Of a stretch of DNA of 52,380 nt, positions 35,553 through 44,091 are shown one piece after another (the first letter of the stretch is position 1; each line of letters begins with the position of its first letter). The DNA comes from JBBRCE01 sp038205115 (GTDB lineage Bacteria; Planctomycetota; Planctomycetia; Pirellulales; JBBRCE01). The position numbers and the translations under genes were made by a program. A model generated the notes under the pieces. The model did no database searches and was not told where the DNA came from. It was given only the letters and a program-made list of their open reading frames with translations. The stretch spans positions 1 through 52,380 of the forward strand of contig JBBRCE010000035.1 of the NCBI GenBank assembly GCA_038205115.1, read 5' to 3'.

Positions 35553-35581
35553 ATGATACGTATGTTACTTACCTAAGTCAA
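35553..35581 (-). promoter_or_regulatory. cysH promoter with palindromic spacer
   Basis: On the minus strand TTGACT (35581-35576) and TATCAT (35558-35553) are 17 bases apart, close to the sigma70 consensus. Transcription would start near 35546, giving a leader of about 28 bases before the cysH ATG. The spacer and -35 edge contain a perfect palindrome (next entry). Confidence 0.75.
35567..35578. promoter_or_regulatory. Putative operator ACTTA-CC-TAAGT in the cysH promoter
   Basis: A perfect inverted repeat with 5-base arms sits between -10 and -35 and overlaps the -35 box. A repressor bound here would block RNA polymerase. The Rrf2 regulator encoded directly behind cysH is the natural candidate; this pairing is inferred from position. 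Confidence 0.5.
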
Positions 35582-35792
35582 CAATTTAGTCTATCAACCT
35601 TATCGACAGGCGGTTGGCAAACTCTTCAGACCTTGCCGGTCGTAGTAGCGGCAATTTGCCAAATTGGCGGCCCGCTCCGTACCGCTGTTGCCTAGTTTAA
35701 CTAGATTGAGACTGTTCGCAGACCGCTGGCCGCTGACCGCATGCGGCGTTACGATATGGCGATGAGTTTTTGTCTTTTGCCGGGAGTTTCGC

Positions 35793-38700
35793 GTGACGAC
35801 GTCTGGACCAAAGCCGATTCGTAAATTGTTGGTGGCTAACCGCAGCGAGATCGCGATTCGCGTGTTTCGTTCGGCCCACGAGTTGGGCATTCGCACGGTT
35901 GCCATTTACTCGCACGAAGACCGTTATGCGCTGCATCGCTTCAAAGCGGATGAGGCCTACCGCATTGGCAAAATCGGCGAGCCGATTCGCACGTATTTGG
36001 ATATTGACGCCATCATGGCCGTCTGCATCGAGCACGGTGTCGACGCCATTCACCCCGGTTACGGTTTTCTGTCCGAAAATCCGGCACTCGCGCAGGCCTG
36101 TCTCGATAATGGCATCATCTGGGTGGGGCCGCGGGTGGAATTGCTGCAGAAACTGGGCGACAAAACGGCCGCTCGCGAAATTGCCAACTTAGCCAAAGTG
36201 CCCATTCTGGCTGGCAGCCCGGCCGTAACCAGCTTGCAGGACGCGCAGCAAATTGCCGCAAGGCTGACTTACCCGGTGATGCTCAAGGCCGCACATGGGG
36301 GTGGTGGGCGCGGGATGCGAGTGGTGCTCACGGCCGATGAACTGGCGCCGTCGCTGGAGCAAGCCCAGCGCGAATCGCAAGCGGCGTTTGGCAGTTCGGA
36401 AGTGTTCATCGAAAAATACATTGCCCGTGCCAAGCATATCGAAGTGCAACTGCTGGGCGACATGCACGGCAATCTGGTGCATTTGTACGAGCGCGATTGC
36501 TCCGTGCAACGTCGCCATCAGAAGGTGGTAGAAATTGCGCCGGCGCCCAACCTCGATCCGCAGTTGCGCAGCGATCTCTGCAACGCGGCCATCGCCATCG
36601 GCAAGGCGGTAAGGTACGAAAACGCCGGTACCGTGGAGTTTTTGGTTGACGTTGACGCCAACCGCTTTTACTTCATCGAAGTCAATCCGCGAATTCAAGT
36701 CGAGCACACCGTCACTGAGGAAGTCACAGGCGTTGATCTGGTGCGTAGCCAACTGTTGGTCGCCCAGGGCAACACGCTTGAATCGCCAGAAATCGGTCTG
36801 GCCAGCCAAGAGGCCGTGAAGACCAACGGTTTCGCGCTACAATGCCGTGTGACCACCGAAGATCCGGAAAATCGCTTTGTGCCCGATTACGGACGAATCA
36901 GCGCGTATCGCTCGGCCAGCGGCTTGGGGATTCGCTTGGATGCCGGCACGGCGTTTTCCGGCGCCGTGGTGACGCCATATTACGACTCGTTGCTGGTGAA
37001 AGTTTCGGCGCGCGGTCGGCGCTTTGCCGATGCCTCGCGGCGGATGGAACGCTGCCTACAGGAATTTCGCGTTCGCGGCGTCAAAACGAACATCCCATTT
37101 TTGATCAACCTGGTTACGCACCCCGCGTTTCTCCGCGGCGAATGCACCACGCGATTCATCGACGACACGCCCGAGCTTTTTCAGTTTGTGGCGCGTCGCG
37201 ATCGAGCCACCAAGCTGTTGCAGTACTTGGGCGAAGTGATTGTCAACGGCAACTCGCTGGTCAAAGATCGGCCCAAGGCAACACGCCGCGAGCCCGCGCC
37301 GGTGCCGCATTTCGACTCGACGGCCACACCGCCGCCGGGCACACGCCAAAAACTCAAAGAGCTCGGTCCAGAAAAGTTCAGCCAGTGGATTCTCGAGCAA
37401 AAACCGCTGCTGATGACCGATACCACGCTGCGCGACGCGCACCAATCGCTGCTGGCCACGCGACTGCGAACCTACGACGCACTGGCCATCGCGGAAGCTT
37501 ACGCACACCTCGCGCCGCAGTTGTTCTCGCTGGAAATGTGGGGCGGCGCCACCTTCGACACGGCCATGCGATTTCTGAAAGAGTCACCTTGGCAGCGTCT
37601 GGCCGACATGCGGCAGCGCGTGCCGAACATCTTGTTTCAAATGTTGCTGCGGGCTTCGAATGCCGTTGGCTACACCAATTACCCCGACAACGTGGTGCAG
37701 GCGTTTTGTCAAGAATCGGCCGACGCCGGCATGGATGTGTTTCGCATCTTCGATCCGCTCAACTGGGTTCCGAACATGCAAGTGGCCATGGATGCCGTGC
37801 TTAAGACCGGCGCCATTTGCGAAGCGGCCATTTGCTACACCGGCGATATTCTGGATGCCAAACGTTCTAAGTACGATCTCAAGTATTACGTCCAATTGGC
37901 CAAAGACTTGGAAAATCGCGGCGCGCACATTCTGGCCATCAAAGATATGGCCGGGCTCTGCAAACCGTACGCGGCCGAGTTGTTGGTCCGCACGCTCAAG
38001 CAAGAGCTTGGCATCCCAATTCACTTTCACACGCACGATACCAGTGGCACCTCGGCGGCCAGCGTGATGAAAGCGTCGGAAGTCGGGCTAGACATTGCCG
38101 ATGGCGCGCTGGCGCCGCTGGCCGGACTCACTTCGCAGCCCAACCTGAACGCATTGGTCGATGGACTCAACGGCACGCCGCGCGCCACCGAACTTCATCC
38201 GCCGGAACTCCGCGATCTGGCCCGCTATTGGCATGCGGTCCGACAGTTCTACCTGCCGTTCGAGAGCGATATGAACGCGCCGGATGCCGACCTTTACTTG
38301 CACGAAATGCCGGGCGGGCAGTTCACCAACTTGCAAGAACAATCCCGCGCGCTGGGTTTGGAAGAGCGCTGGGCCGAAGTTTGCCAGATGTACGCCGAGG
38401 TGAATCAGTTGCTGGGCGACATCGTCAAAGTCACGCCGACCAGCAAGGCGGTGGGCGACATGGCGCTGTTTTTGGTCACCAATAATCTCGGTGCACAAGC
38501 AGTGCTCGATCCGAAGCGCGATCTGGCATTTCCGGAATCGGTGGTGGATTTGCTGGCGGGCCGAATGGGGCAACCGCCGGGCGGTTTTCCGCCAGCCGTC
38601 ATGGAACGCGTGCTGCGCGACAAAAAACCGATGACTGGGCGGCCGGGCGAATCGCTGCCGCCGGCCGATTTTGCCGCTGCTGCCACGGCTGCGGAAAAAT

Positions 38701-39248
38701 TGCTAGGACACAAACCCAGCAGCCAAGACGTTATGTCGTACCTGCTCTATCCGCGGGTGTTTCAGGACTTTGCCGCGCATGTGCAAAAGTACGAAGACAC
38801 CAGCGTCCTGCCGACGCCGTTTTTCCTGTATGGGCAGCAGCCCGGCGAAGAACTGATGGTGGATATTGAGCCCGGCAAAACACTGATCGTCAAAATGCTG
38901 ACCGTCGGCGAGGCACATGCCGATGGCCGCCGCACCGTGTTCTTCGAACTCAACGGTCAACCCCGTTCGGTGATGGTCAGCGACAAAGAGCTAGAAGGCG
39001 AAGTTGTCCGTCGGCCCAAGGCCAACCCAACCGATGCCAAACAGGTTGCCGCGCCAATGCCGGGGCTCGTCGTCAATGTGTCCGTTAAAACCGGCGACAC
39101 GGTGGCCAAGGGGCAAAAGCTGCTCACGCTGGAAGCCATGAAGATGGAAACCACCATCTACGCCGAGCAAGCGGGGCGCGTGGCCGACGTGCTCGTCAAA
39201 CCCGGCACGCCGGTCGAAGCGGGCGAGTTGGTCGTCCAGATGGAATAA
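35793..39248 (+). CDS. pyc: Pyruvate carboxylase
   Basis: A 1151-residue full-length pyruvate carboxylase making oxaloacetate from pyruvate and bicarbonate. The N-terminal biotin carboxylase domain (about 1-460) has the ATP-grasp Gly-rich loop HGGGGRGMRVV near residue 169 and FIEVNPRIQVEHTVTE; the carboxyltransferase domain starts near 530 with MTDTTLRDAHQSLLATR and holds FHTHDTSGTS metal-ligand histidines; the C-terminal biotinyl domain has EAMKMET with the biotinylated Lys1117. All domains sit in one polypeptide in the standard order. The GTG start has GGGAG seven bases upstream. The biotin ligase gene starts five bases after the stop. Confidence 0.95.
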   Translation: MTTSGPKPIRKLLVANRSEIAIRVFRSAHELGIRTVAIYSHEDRYALHRFKADEAYRIGKIGEPIRTYLDIDAIMAVCIEHGVDAIHPGYGFLSENPALAQACLDNGIIWVGPRVELLQKLGDKTAAREIANLAKVPILAGSPAVTSLQDAQQIAARLTYPVMLKAAHGGGGRGMRVVLTADELAPSLEQAQRESQAAFGSSEVFIEKYIARAKHIEVQLLGDMHGNLVHLYERDCSVQRRHQKVVEIAPAPNLDPQLRSDLCNAAIAIGKAVRYENAGTVEFLVDVDANRFYFIEVNPRIQVEHTVTEEVTGVDLVRSQLLVAQGNTLESPEIGLASQEAVKTNGFALQCRVTTEDPENRFVPDYGRISAYRSASGLGIRLDAGTAFSGAVVTPYYDSLLVKVSARGRRFADASRRMERCLQEFRVRGVKTNIPFLINLVTHPAFLRGECTTRFIDDTPELFQFVARRDRATKLLQYLGEVIVNGNSLVKDRPKATRREPAPVPHFDSTATPPPGTRQKLKELGPEKFSQWILEQKPLLMTDTTLRDAHQSLLATRLRTYDALAIAEAYAHLAPQLFSLEMWGGATFDTAMRFLKESPWQRLADMRQRVPNILFQMLLRASNAVGYTNYPDNVVQAFCQESADAGMDVFRIFDPLNWVPNMQVAMDAVLKTGAICEAAICYTGDILDAKRSKYDLKYYVQLAKDLENRGAHILAIKDMAGLCKPYAAELLVRTLKQELGIPIHFHTHDTSGTSAASVMKASEVGLDIADGALAPLAGLTSQPNLNALVDGLNGTPRATELHPPELRDLARYWHAVRQFYLPFESDMNAPDADLYLHEMPGGQFTNLQEQSRALGLEERWAEVCQMYAEVNQLLGDIVKVTPTSKAVGDMALFLVTNNLGAQAVLDPKRDLAFPESVVDLLAGRMGQPPGGFPPAVMERVLRDKKPMTGRPGESLPPADFAAAATAAEKLLGHKPSSQDVMSYLLYPRVFQDFAAHVQKYEDTSVLPTPFFLYGQQPGEELMVDIEPGKTLIVKMLTVGEAHADGRRTVFFELNGQPRSVMVSDKELEGEVVRRPKANPTDAKQVAAPMPGLVVNVSVKTGDTVAKGQKLLTLEAMKMETTIYAEQAGRVADVLVKPGTPVEAGELVVQME

Positions 39249-39253
39249 ATCGG

Positions 39254-40081
39254 ATGCTGCTGGATTTGCCGCGGATCGAAGCCGAATCGATGGTGCGCTG
39301 GTTGGAGCATCACGCCGTGATCGATTCGACCAGCGATCGCGCGCTACAACTGGCGCGGCAAACGACGCTCGTCACGCCAGCGCTGGTGATTGCCAATCAG
39401 CAGACAGCCGGTCGCGGTCGCGGAACGCATGGCTGGTGGTCGGAGCGGGGCGGTTTGACGTTTTCGCTGATCCTGGATGCCGGCGGCGCGCGGGCGACGG
39501 CACCTTCATTCGCCCTGCCGGACAACTGGCTTTCCGCCTGGCCGAAATTCTCGCTGGCCACGGCGCTGGCCGTTCGCGCGGCGCTCAGTGACTATCTGCC
39601 CCTGTCGGAAATTGGCATTCGCTGGCCTAACGATATCCACGTTGCCGGCAAAAAGATTTGCGGAGTGCTGCCAGAGATGGTCGAAGGCGCGAACGATCGG
39701 CCAGCCCGACTGGTGCTGGGCATTGGCGTGAATGTCAATCAGTCGTTTGCGTCGGCCACGCCCGAGTTGCAAAACATCGGCGTTTCTCTCAGCGATTTTA
39801 CCGGCCAAACGCACGACCTCACCGAATTGCTCTTGAAGATTCTGGCCGAATTGGCGACAAAACTATCTGCGGCGGCGCGTCACGATCCGCAACTCGCTCA
39901 ACAATGGTCGGACTGTTCGCTGCTCAACGGCCGCCTGGTGACCGTGCAACAGGCCGAACAGCAACTGCGCGGGCCATGCCAGGGCATTGATGCCGAAGGT
40001 GCGCTGCTCATCAACGTTGCCGGGCAGGTGCAGCGAATCTTCGGCGGAAGCGTGGTGGCCGTCGAGTCGTTGGCCGGTTGA
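39254..40081 (+). CDS. birA: Biotin-[acetyl-CoA carboxylase] ligase
   Basis: A 275-residue biotin protein ligase. Motifs: the biotinyl-AMP loop GRGRGTHGWWSERGGL, RWPNDIHVAGKKICGVLPE with the conserved lysine, and LGIGVNVNQ. The C-terminal domain (about 225-275) is present. No N-terminal helix-turn-helix is present, so it is a monofunctional ligase rather than a repressor-ligase. It sits five bases behind pyruvate carboxylase, whose biotinyl domain is an obvious substrate; the two are probably co-transcribed. Confidence 0.93.
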   Translation: MLLDLPRIEAESMVRWLEHHAVIDSTSDRALQLARQTTLVTPALVIANQQTAGRGRGTHGWWSERGGLTFSLILDAGGARATAPSFALPDNWLSAWPKFSLATALAVRAALSDYLPLSEIGIRWPNDIHVAGKKICGVLPEMVEGANDRPARLVLGIGVNVNQSFASATPELQNIGVSLSDFTGQTHDLTELLLKILAELATKLSAAARHDPQLAQQWSDCSLLNGRLVTVQQAEQQLRGPCQGIDAEGALLINVAGQVQRIFGGSVVAVESLAG

Positions 40082-40149
40082 CGCCCAAGAATTCCGGAAA
40101 AATCATTCATTCACTTCTCAGTCTCACGTTTTCCTAGCGAGCAAATCTC

Positions 40150-40380
40150 ATGGCCAAAACCAACTGCCCGATCACCCGCCACGAGTTCGTCGAAAAAGCG
40201 CAAGCGGTGGAAGTCACCATCAATGGCGCGCCGATGATTGCCGAGGTCAAAGAGTTTTCGACCGGTTCGCTGGGTTGGTACCTCAACGGCAAGACCACGG
40301 TTAAAGTGGGCGATAAAAACGTCAGCGTGCAAATTGGCATGAACCTGACGATTGTCGGTTCCAAAGAGCTGCCCAAATAG
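40150..40380 (+). CDS. Small conserved-looking protein of unknown function
   Basis: A 76-residue protein starting MAKTNCPITRHEF. It is predicted to be mostly beta-strand, with the pattern INGAPMIAEVKEFSTGSLGWYLNGKTTVKVGDK. I do not recognise a family. Codon usage and composition look like a real gene, unlike the shadow frames around it, and it sits 68 bases behind birA on the same strand. No clear Shine-Dalgarno site is present. The next gene converges three bases from its stop. Confidence 0.7.
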   Translation: MAKTNCPITRHEFVEKAQAVEVTINGAPMIAEVKEFSTGSLGWYLNGKTTVKVGDKNVSVQIGMNLTIVGSKELPK

Positions 40381-40383
40381 CGC

Positions 40384-41373
40384 TCATTTCGCGCTGAGGA
40401 CGCGGTCGATCTCTTGGGCAATTTTTGGCGATGGCAGGTTGGCTCTGCCGCTGACCAGAAATTGGAAGTTGTCGGCGATGATTTCTTCCGGGTGGATGAT
40501 GTAGTTGGTGTTGCGGCCGATCCGCTCGAAGTAGCCCGGCGAAGTTTTGGGATCGATTAACTGCGGCTTGCCATCGGCCGGCTGCCAAACCCAATTGTCG
40601 CCCTGCTTTTCGACCACCAGCAGTTGCACGCGCAAATAGTCGAACAGTTGTCCGCCACGGCGCGGATCGTAGTGGTCGGCGTTGCCAAGTAAGATCGGCG
40701 TGACCCAGGTTGGGTGCCCATTGACGGTGATCTTTACTGCGTGTTGGTAGAGCGGCGCATCCGGATTGGTGAGTCGCCGGGGCTTGAGCGCGTCGGGCAA
40801 TTCGATGTTTTGTGTCGCCTCGAAGCCGATCACCGCATAGAGCTTGTCCCGAAGTTCCGGGTTGTTGCGACTCAGTACGTGAAACAGTTCGTGAATCAAC
40901 AGCGGCTCGAGCCGGTCGGCGCTGATGCCGATCTCGGCCAGCGGCAGCACCACCGCGTTGCCGCGGCAATGAGCCGTGTGGGCTTCGTCGTCGCCGGTGG
41001 ATTTGATCAGTGTCACCACCTTGGGCCACGGCAATTTCCAGCGGCCCAGCTTTTTAGCGGCCGAGGCCACGATGGGCGTGAGCTTGCTCATTTCGTTCTG
41101 ATTCCAGGCCAACATCTGCTTGGAGGCGTAGGCCTGATATTCCGCTTCGCTCACCGGCTTGCCCGATCGCAGTCGTATTTCGCGATCCAACGGGCTGAGG
41201 TTGTCCAAGTACATGTCGTGCGCGGTGACAAACGCCTGGGCTTCTTCCACGGTTGCGAAGTGCACGTTGCACTCGGCTGTCAGCGGTACATCCGCCGCGC
41301 GGAGTGCGGTGGCCGCAAAGTGAATCGCCAGCATCGCGCACACAACAGCAAATCCGCGTTTGACTCGGTTCAT
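40384..41373 (-). CDS. Exported putative zinc metallopeptidase (HExxH)
   Basis: A 329-residue protein with an N-terminal signal peptide (hydrophobic 9-24, likely cut after LRA-AD). LLIHELFHVLSRNN contains HELFH (His161, Glu162, His165), the zincin motif; a glutamate in HPEEIIADNF near residue 298 may be the third ligand, as in gluzincins. I do not recognise a named family, and activity is inferred from the motif alone. Its ATG overlaps the stop of the PaaK-like gene (ATGA), so the two are translationally coupled although their activities look unrelated. Confidence 0.75.
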   Translation of the reverse strand: MNRVKRGFAVVCAMLAIHFAATALRAADVPLTAECNVHFATVEEAQAFVTAHDMYLDNLSPLDREIRLRSGKPVSEAEYQAYASKQMLAWNQNEMSKLTPIVASAAKKLGRWKLPWPKVVTLIKSTGDDEAHTAHCRGNAVVLPLAEIGISADRLEPLLIHELFHVLSRNNPELRDKLYAVIGFEATQNIELPDALKPRRLTNPDAPLYQHAVKITVNGHPTWVTPILLGNADHYDPRRGGQLFDYLRVQLLVVEKQGDNWVWQPADGKPQLIDPKTSPGYFERIGRNTNYIIHPEEIIADNFQFLVSGRANLPSPKIAQEIDRVLSAK

Positions 41374-42734
41374 GATTTTTCCATCCCGGAAAGTTCCTGC
41401 CCACGATTGTCGACGAATCGCTGGCCTTTGCCTTCGAACCGCGGCAAACTGCCGGCGGGCAGGCTGCGAACTTCGATCCGTAGCCCGAGCCGCGTACGCA
41501 ACGCGTCGGCCACCCGCTGCGGCCGATCGAGCGCGTCTTCGATTTCCACGCTCAATTGATCCATCGATTGCTGCCGTGTGGCCGTCATTCGGAACTCGCT
41601 GACTTCGGCGAAGTCGCGGATCACTTGCTCGATGGCCGAGGGAAAAACGTTGACGCCGCGGATGATGAGCATGTCGTCCACGCGCCCCAGCACGCCGCCG
41701 GTGAGCATGACGAAGTTTGAGTCAGGCTGCGCCGAGTGCGCCGAAGCAGGCTGCGTCGCCAACGAATCGTTCGCCAGCCCGTGGTTTGGTCTAACCAAGT
41801 CACCGGTTTTGTAACGAATCACAGGGCAGCCGTGCCGACCGAGATTGGTGAGCACCAGTTCGCTGAGTTCGCCATCTGCGGCCGGACCGCTGCCGTCGAG
41901 CTTGATGAACTCGGCGATGAATTGGCTTTCCGTCACGCGGATGCCGCTGCCATCGCGCTGGCCCACGCCCCAGGGGCCAACTTCCGTGGCGCCGCTATGG
42001 TCAAGCACTTGGGCGTCCCAGGCGTGTTCGATTTGCGCGCGGACGCTGGGAATCGAAGCGCCGGGCTCGCCCGCCAACAGTAAGCAACGAATGGCCGTCT
42101 GCCGCAGATCGATCTGATTTTGCGCGGCGACTTCCGCCAAATGCAGCGCGTAGGTGGGCGTGCAGAAAAGCAGCGTCGCGCGACTGACTTGCAGCAGATC
42201 GATTCGGCCGAGCGTCGAAAGCCCGCCACCGGGCACCACCAGGCAACCGCGATCGACCAGCGCCGCGTGCGCGCTCCAAAACGCGATGAATGGGCCAAAC
42301 GAAAACGCCATGAACGCCACGTCGCTGGTTTGCACGTCGGCCGAATCCAGCACGTATTGCCAGCCTTCGCAAAACCAGCGCCAATCGGCGGCCGTATCGA
42401 GCACCACCAGTGGCCGCCCTCGCGTGCCGGACGTTTGATGCAGCCGGCAGTATCGCTCCGGCGGATACGTTAGATTGGCGGCGAATCGCTGCCCAGCCGC
42501 TGGCAGCAATTCGTCTTTTAGGGTGAACGGCCAATCGGCCAGTTCGGCCAGTGCGGCAATCGGCCGACGAACGCCTGCCAGTTGCTTGGCGTAAAACGCG
42601 TTCTGCGGCAAAATTTCCGCGAGCATCGCATTGAGCTGCTCGAGTTGGTGCGCTTCGAGCGCACCGCGATCCAAGCTCTGCAATTGCCGGCGCTGCTGAA
42701 GACTGTGACTTTCCATCAAAACCATAATAGCCAT
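41370..42734 (-). CDS. PaaK-like phenylacetate-CoA ligase family enzyme
   Basis: A 454-residue adenylate-forming enzyme. YCRLHQTSGTRGRPLVVLDT is the ATP-binding P-loop of the PaaK family; LDHSGATEVGPWG, RYKTGDLVRPN and GGVLGRVDDMLIIRGVNVFP follow in the correct order, and the small C-terminal domain (ACT-like AMP-binding C) ends at GKGQRFVDNRG. The family activates aryl or other carboxylic acids to CoA thioesters. Between TGDLVRPN and GGVLGR, where many relatives have a short Cys-rich loop, this protein has an Ala/Ser/Gln-rich insert encoded partly by the dispersed palindrome (41741-41758). Several in-frame ATGs lie at the N-terminus (42734, 42725, 42716), none with a good ribosome site. Confidence 0.85.
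   Translation of the reverse strand: MAIMVLMESHSLQQRRQLQSLDRGALEAHQLEQLNAMLAEILPQNAFYAKQLAGVRRPIAALAELADWPFTLKDELLPAAGQRFAANLTYPPERYCRLHQTSGTRGRPLVVLDTAADWRWFCEGWQYVLDSADVQTSDVAFMAFSFGPFIAFWSAHAALVDRGCLVVPGGGLSTLGRIDLLQVSRATLLFCTPTYALHLAEVAAQNQIDLRQTAIRCLLLAGEPGASIPSVRAQIEHAWDAQVLDHSGATEVGPWGVGQRDGSGIRVTESQFIAEFIKLDGSGPAADGELSELVLTNLGRHGCPVIRYKTGDLVRPNHGLANDSLATQPASAHSAQPDSNFVMLTGGVLGRVDDMLIIRGVNVFPSAIEQVIRDFAEVSEFRMTATRQQSMDQLSVEIEDALDRPQRVADALRTRLGLRIEVRSLPAGSLPRFEGKGQRFVDNRGQELSGMEKS
41741..41758. repeat. Copy of the 540-558 palindrome inside the PaaK-like gene
   Basis: CCGAAGCAGGCTGCGTCG matches the intergenic palindrome at 540-558 (read on the opposite strand) at 17 of 18 positions. It encodes the ATQPAS part of an insert in a loop of the ligase. 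A second, partial copy of the core (CAGGCTGCG) is at 41723-41731. This suggests an intergenic-type element captured in frame. Confidence 0.5.
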
Positions 42735-42834
42735 TTATCTGGCCGAATACACCACTGCGCCGCGCAGCCAAGCCGGGGACATTCGCCGCGATGGTCAATG
42801 CGAATGACTTCGATGTCGCGATTCAATCGGCAAG

Positions 42835-43401
42835 TCACGACTGCCCAAAAATATCGTTCAGGGCGAGTGTCAATCCCGGCAAAGACATTGCGTTGAAGGT
42901 TTGGCCGCGGACGAATGTCCTGACACTTTGGTATCCGGCAGCAGCCGGTTGCAAATACTGCTTAACGGTTGCGGCCGCGAGGTCGATCAACCAGGTTTCG
43001 AGAATACCGGCGGCGGCGTAGCGCGGAATCTTCTCGTCGCGGTCGTATTTGCGCGAGCTGTCGGCGACTTCGATCAGCAGCAGGATATCGTTCGGCTCCG
43101 GCAGTTTGTCTCGGTAAAAATCAGTCCTACGGCGCAGAATCGCCACGTCGGGCTGCGGTTGCGTAAACTCGTTGAGTAGCACCGAACTTTTTACCCGCAC
43201 GTTCGCCCGTTGGGCGAGCGCTTGAATCAACAGTTCGTTCAGACAATCACCCACGCCGGAATGACTGGGGCCGATTGGGCTCATGACGCGCACTTCTCCG
43301 TCAATCAGTTCGACGCGGTCGTCCTCATTGAGAATTCCGGTTCTGGCCATTTGCAGAAAATCCACGGAAGTGAACTGCCAACGCGATGTATCGACGCTCA
43401 T
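42835..43401 (-). CDS. Uma2 family nuclease-like protein (DUF820)
   Basis: A 188-residue protein of the Uma2 family, a PD-(D/E)xK-fold group of unknown function, highly expanded in cyanobacteria and planctomycetes. Diagnostic segments: RVELIDGEV, SPIGPSHSGV, PQPDVAILR (Asp85), ILLLIEVADSS (Glu111), and the KYDRDEKIPRYAAAGILETWLID stretch with Lys124. Putative active residues are intact. The target is unknown. The protein starts MSVDTSRWQF. It stands alone between the PaaK-like and PfpI genes on the same strand, with gaps of 100 and 59 bases. Confidence 0.9.
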   Translation of the reverse strand: MSVDTSRWQFTSVDFLQMARTGILNEDDRVELIDGEVRVMSPIGPSHSGVGDCLNELLIQALAQRANVRVKSSVLLNEFTQPQPDVAILRRRTDFYRDKLPEPNDILLLIEVADSSRKYDRDEKIPRYAAAGILETWLIDLAAATVKQYLQPAAAGYQSVRTFVRGQTFNAMSLPGLTLALNDIFGQS

Positions 43402-43460
43402 GATAACCTCGTAGCCAACGCTGAACGGGGTACGGCCGGCACGCTGGAAAATTGTACCAT

Positions 43461-44048
43461 TCAGGCTTCAACTCGACTTCCCAGCACTTTTAAAAACGCC
43501 CGCATCCAGGCCGGATGCGCCGGCCAGGCAGGCGCGGTAACCAAGTTGCCATCGACGTGGGCGTTGTCGACGCCTGCGCTGGCATCAATCCATCGCGCGC
43601 CGGCTGCCGTTAATTCGGGACGCACGGCCGGATACGCAGTGCAGCTTCGCTCGCTGAGCACGCCGGCCGCCGCGAGAATTTGTGGTCCGTGACAAACCGC
43701 GGCAATCGGTTTGTTGGCGCTGGCAAACGCGCGCACAATGTCCAGCACGCGGGCGTCCAGCCGCAGATACTCCGGCGCGCGACCGCCGGGAATCACCAGC
43801 GCGTCGTACGCTGCCGGTTTGACCGCGGCAAAGTCGGCGGTCAGGCGGAAGTTGTGGCCGCGCTTTTCGCTGTAAGTTTGCTGGCCCTCGAAGTCATGGA
43901 TTGCGGTGACGACGGTCTCGCCGGCCTTTTTATCCGGGCAGACGGCATCCACCTGATGGCCAACCATCAGCAGCATTTGAAACGGCACCATGACTTCGTA
44001 ATCTTCAACGTAGTCACCAACGAGCATCAGGATTTTTTTCGCGGACAT
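43461..44048 (-). CDS. DJ-1/PfpI family protein
   Basis: A 195-residue protein of the DJ-1/PfpI superfamily. The nucleophile elbow AAVCHGPQ with Cys119-His120 is intact, as are VPGGRAPEYLR-like (IPGGRAPEYLR) and the acidic Glu18 in VEDYEVMVPF. Members include proteases, glyoxalases and stress proteins of the YhbO/PfpI group; the sequence does not decide between them. Cytoplasmic, no signal. It lies 43 bases after the DUF1570-like gene on the same strand, so it could be co-transcribed with that gene. Confidence 0.9.
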   Translation of the reverse strand: MSAKKILMLVGDYVEDYEVMVPFQMLLMVGHQVDAVCPDKKAGETVVTAIHDFEGQQTYSEKRGHNFRLTADFAAVKPAAYDALVIPGGRAPEYLRLDARVLDIVRAFASANKPIAAVCHGPQILAAAGVLSERSCTAYPAVRPELTAAGARWIDASAGVDNAHVDGNLVTAPAWPAHPAWMRAFLKVLGSRVEA

Positions 44049-44091
44049 GTGTTTTATTGATCGGGGGAAATTGGGACGTCAACGAATCTGG

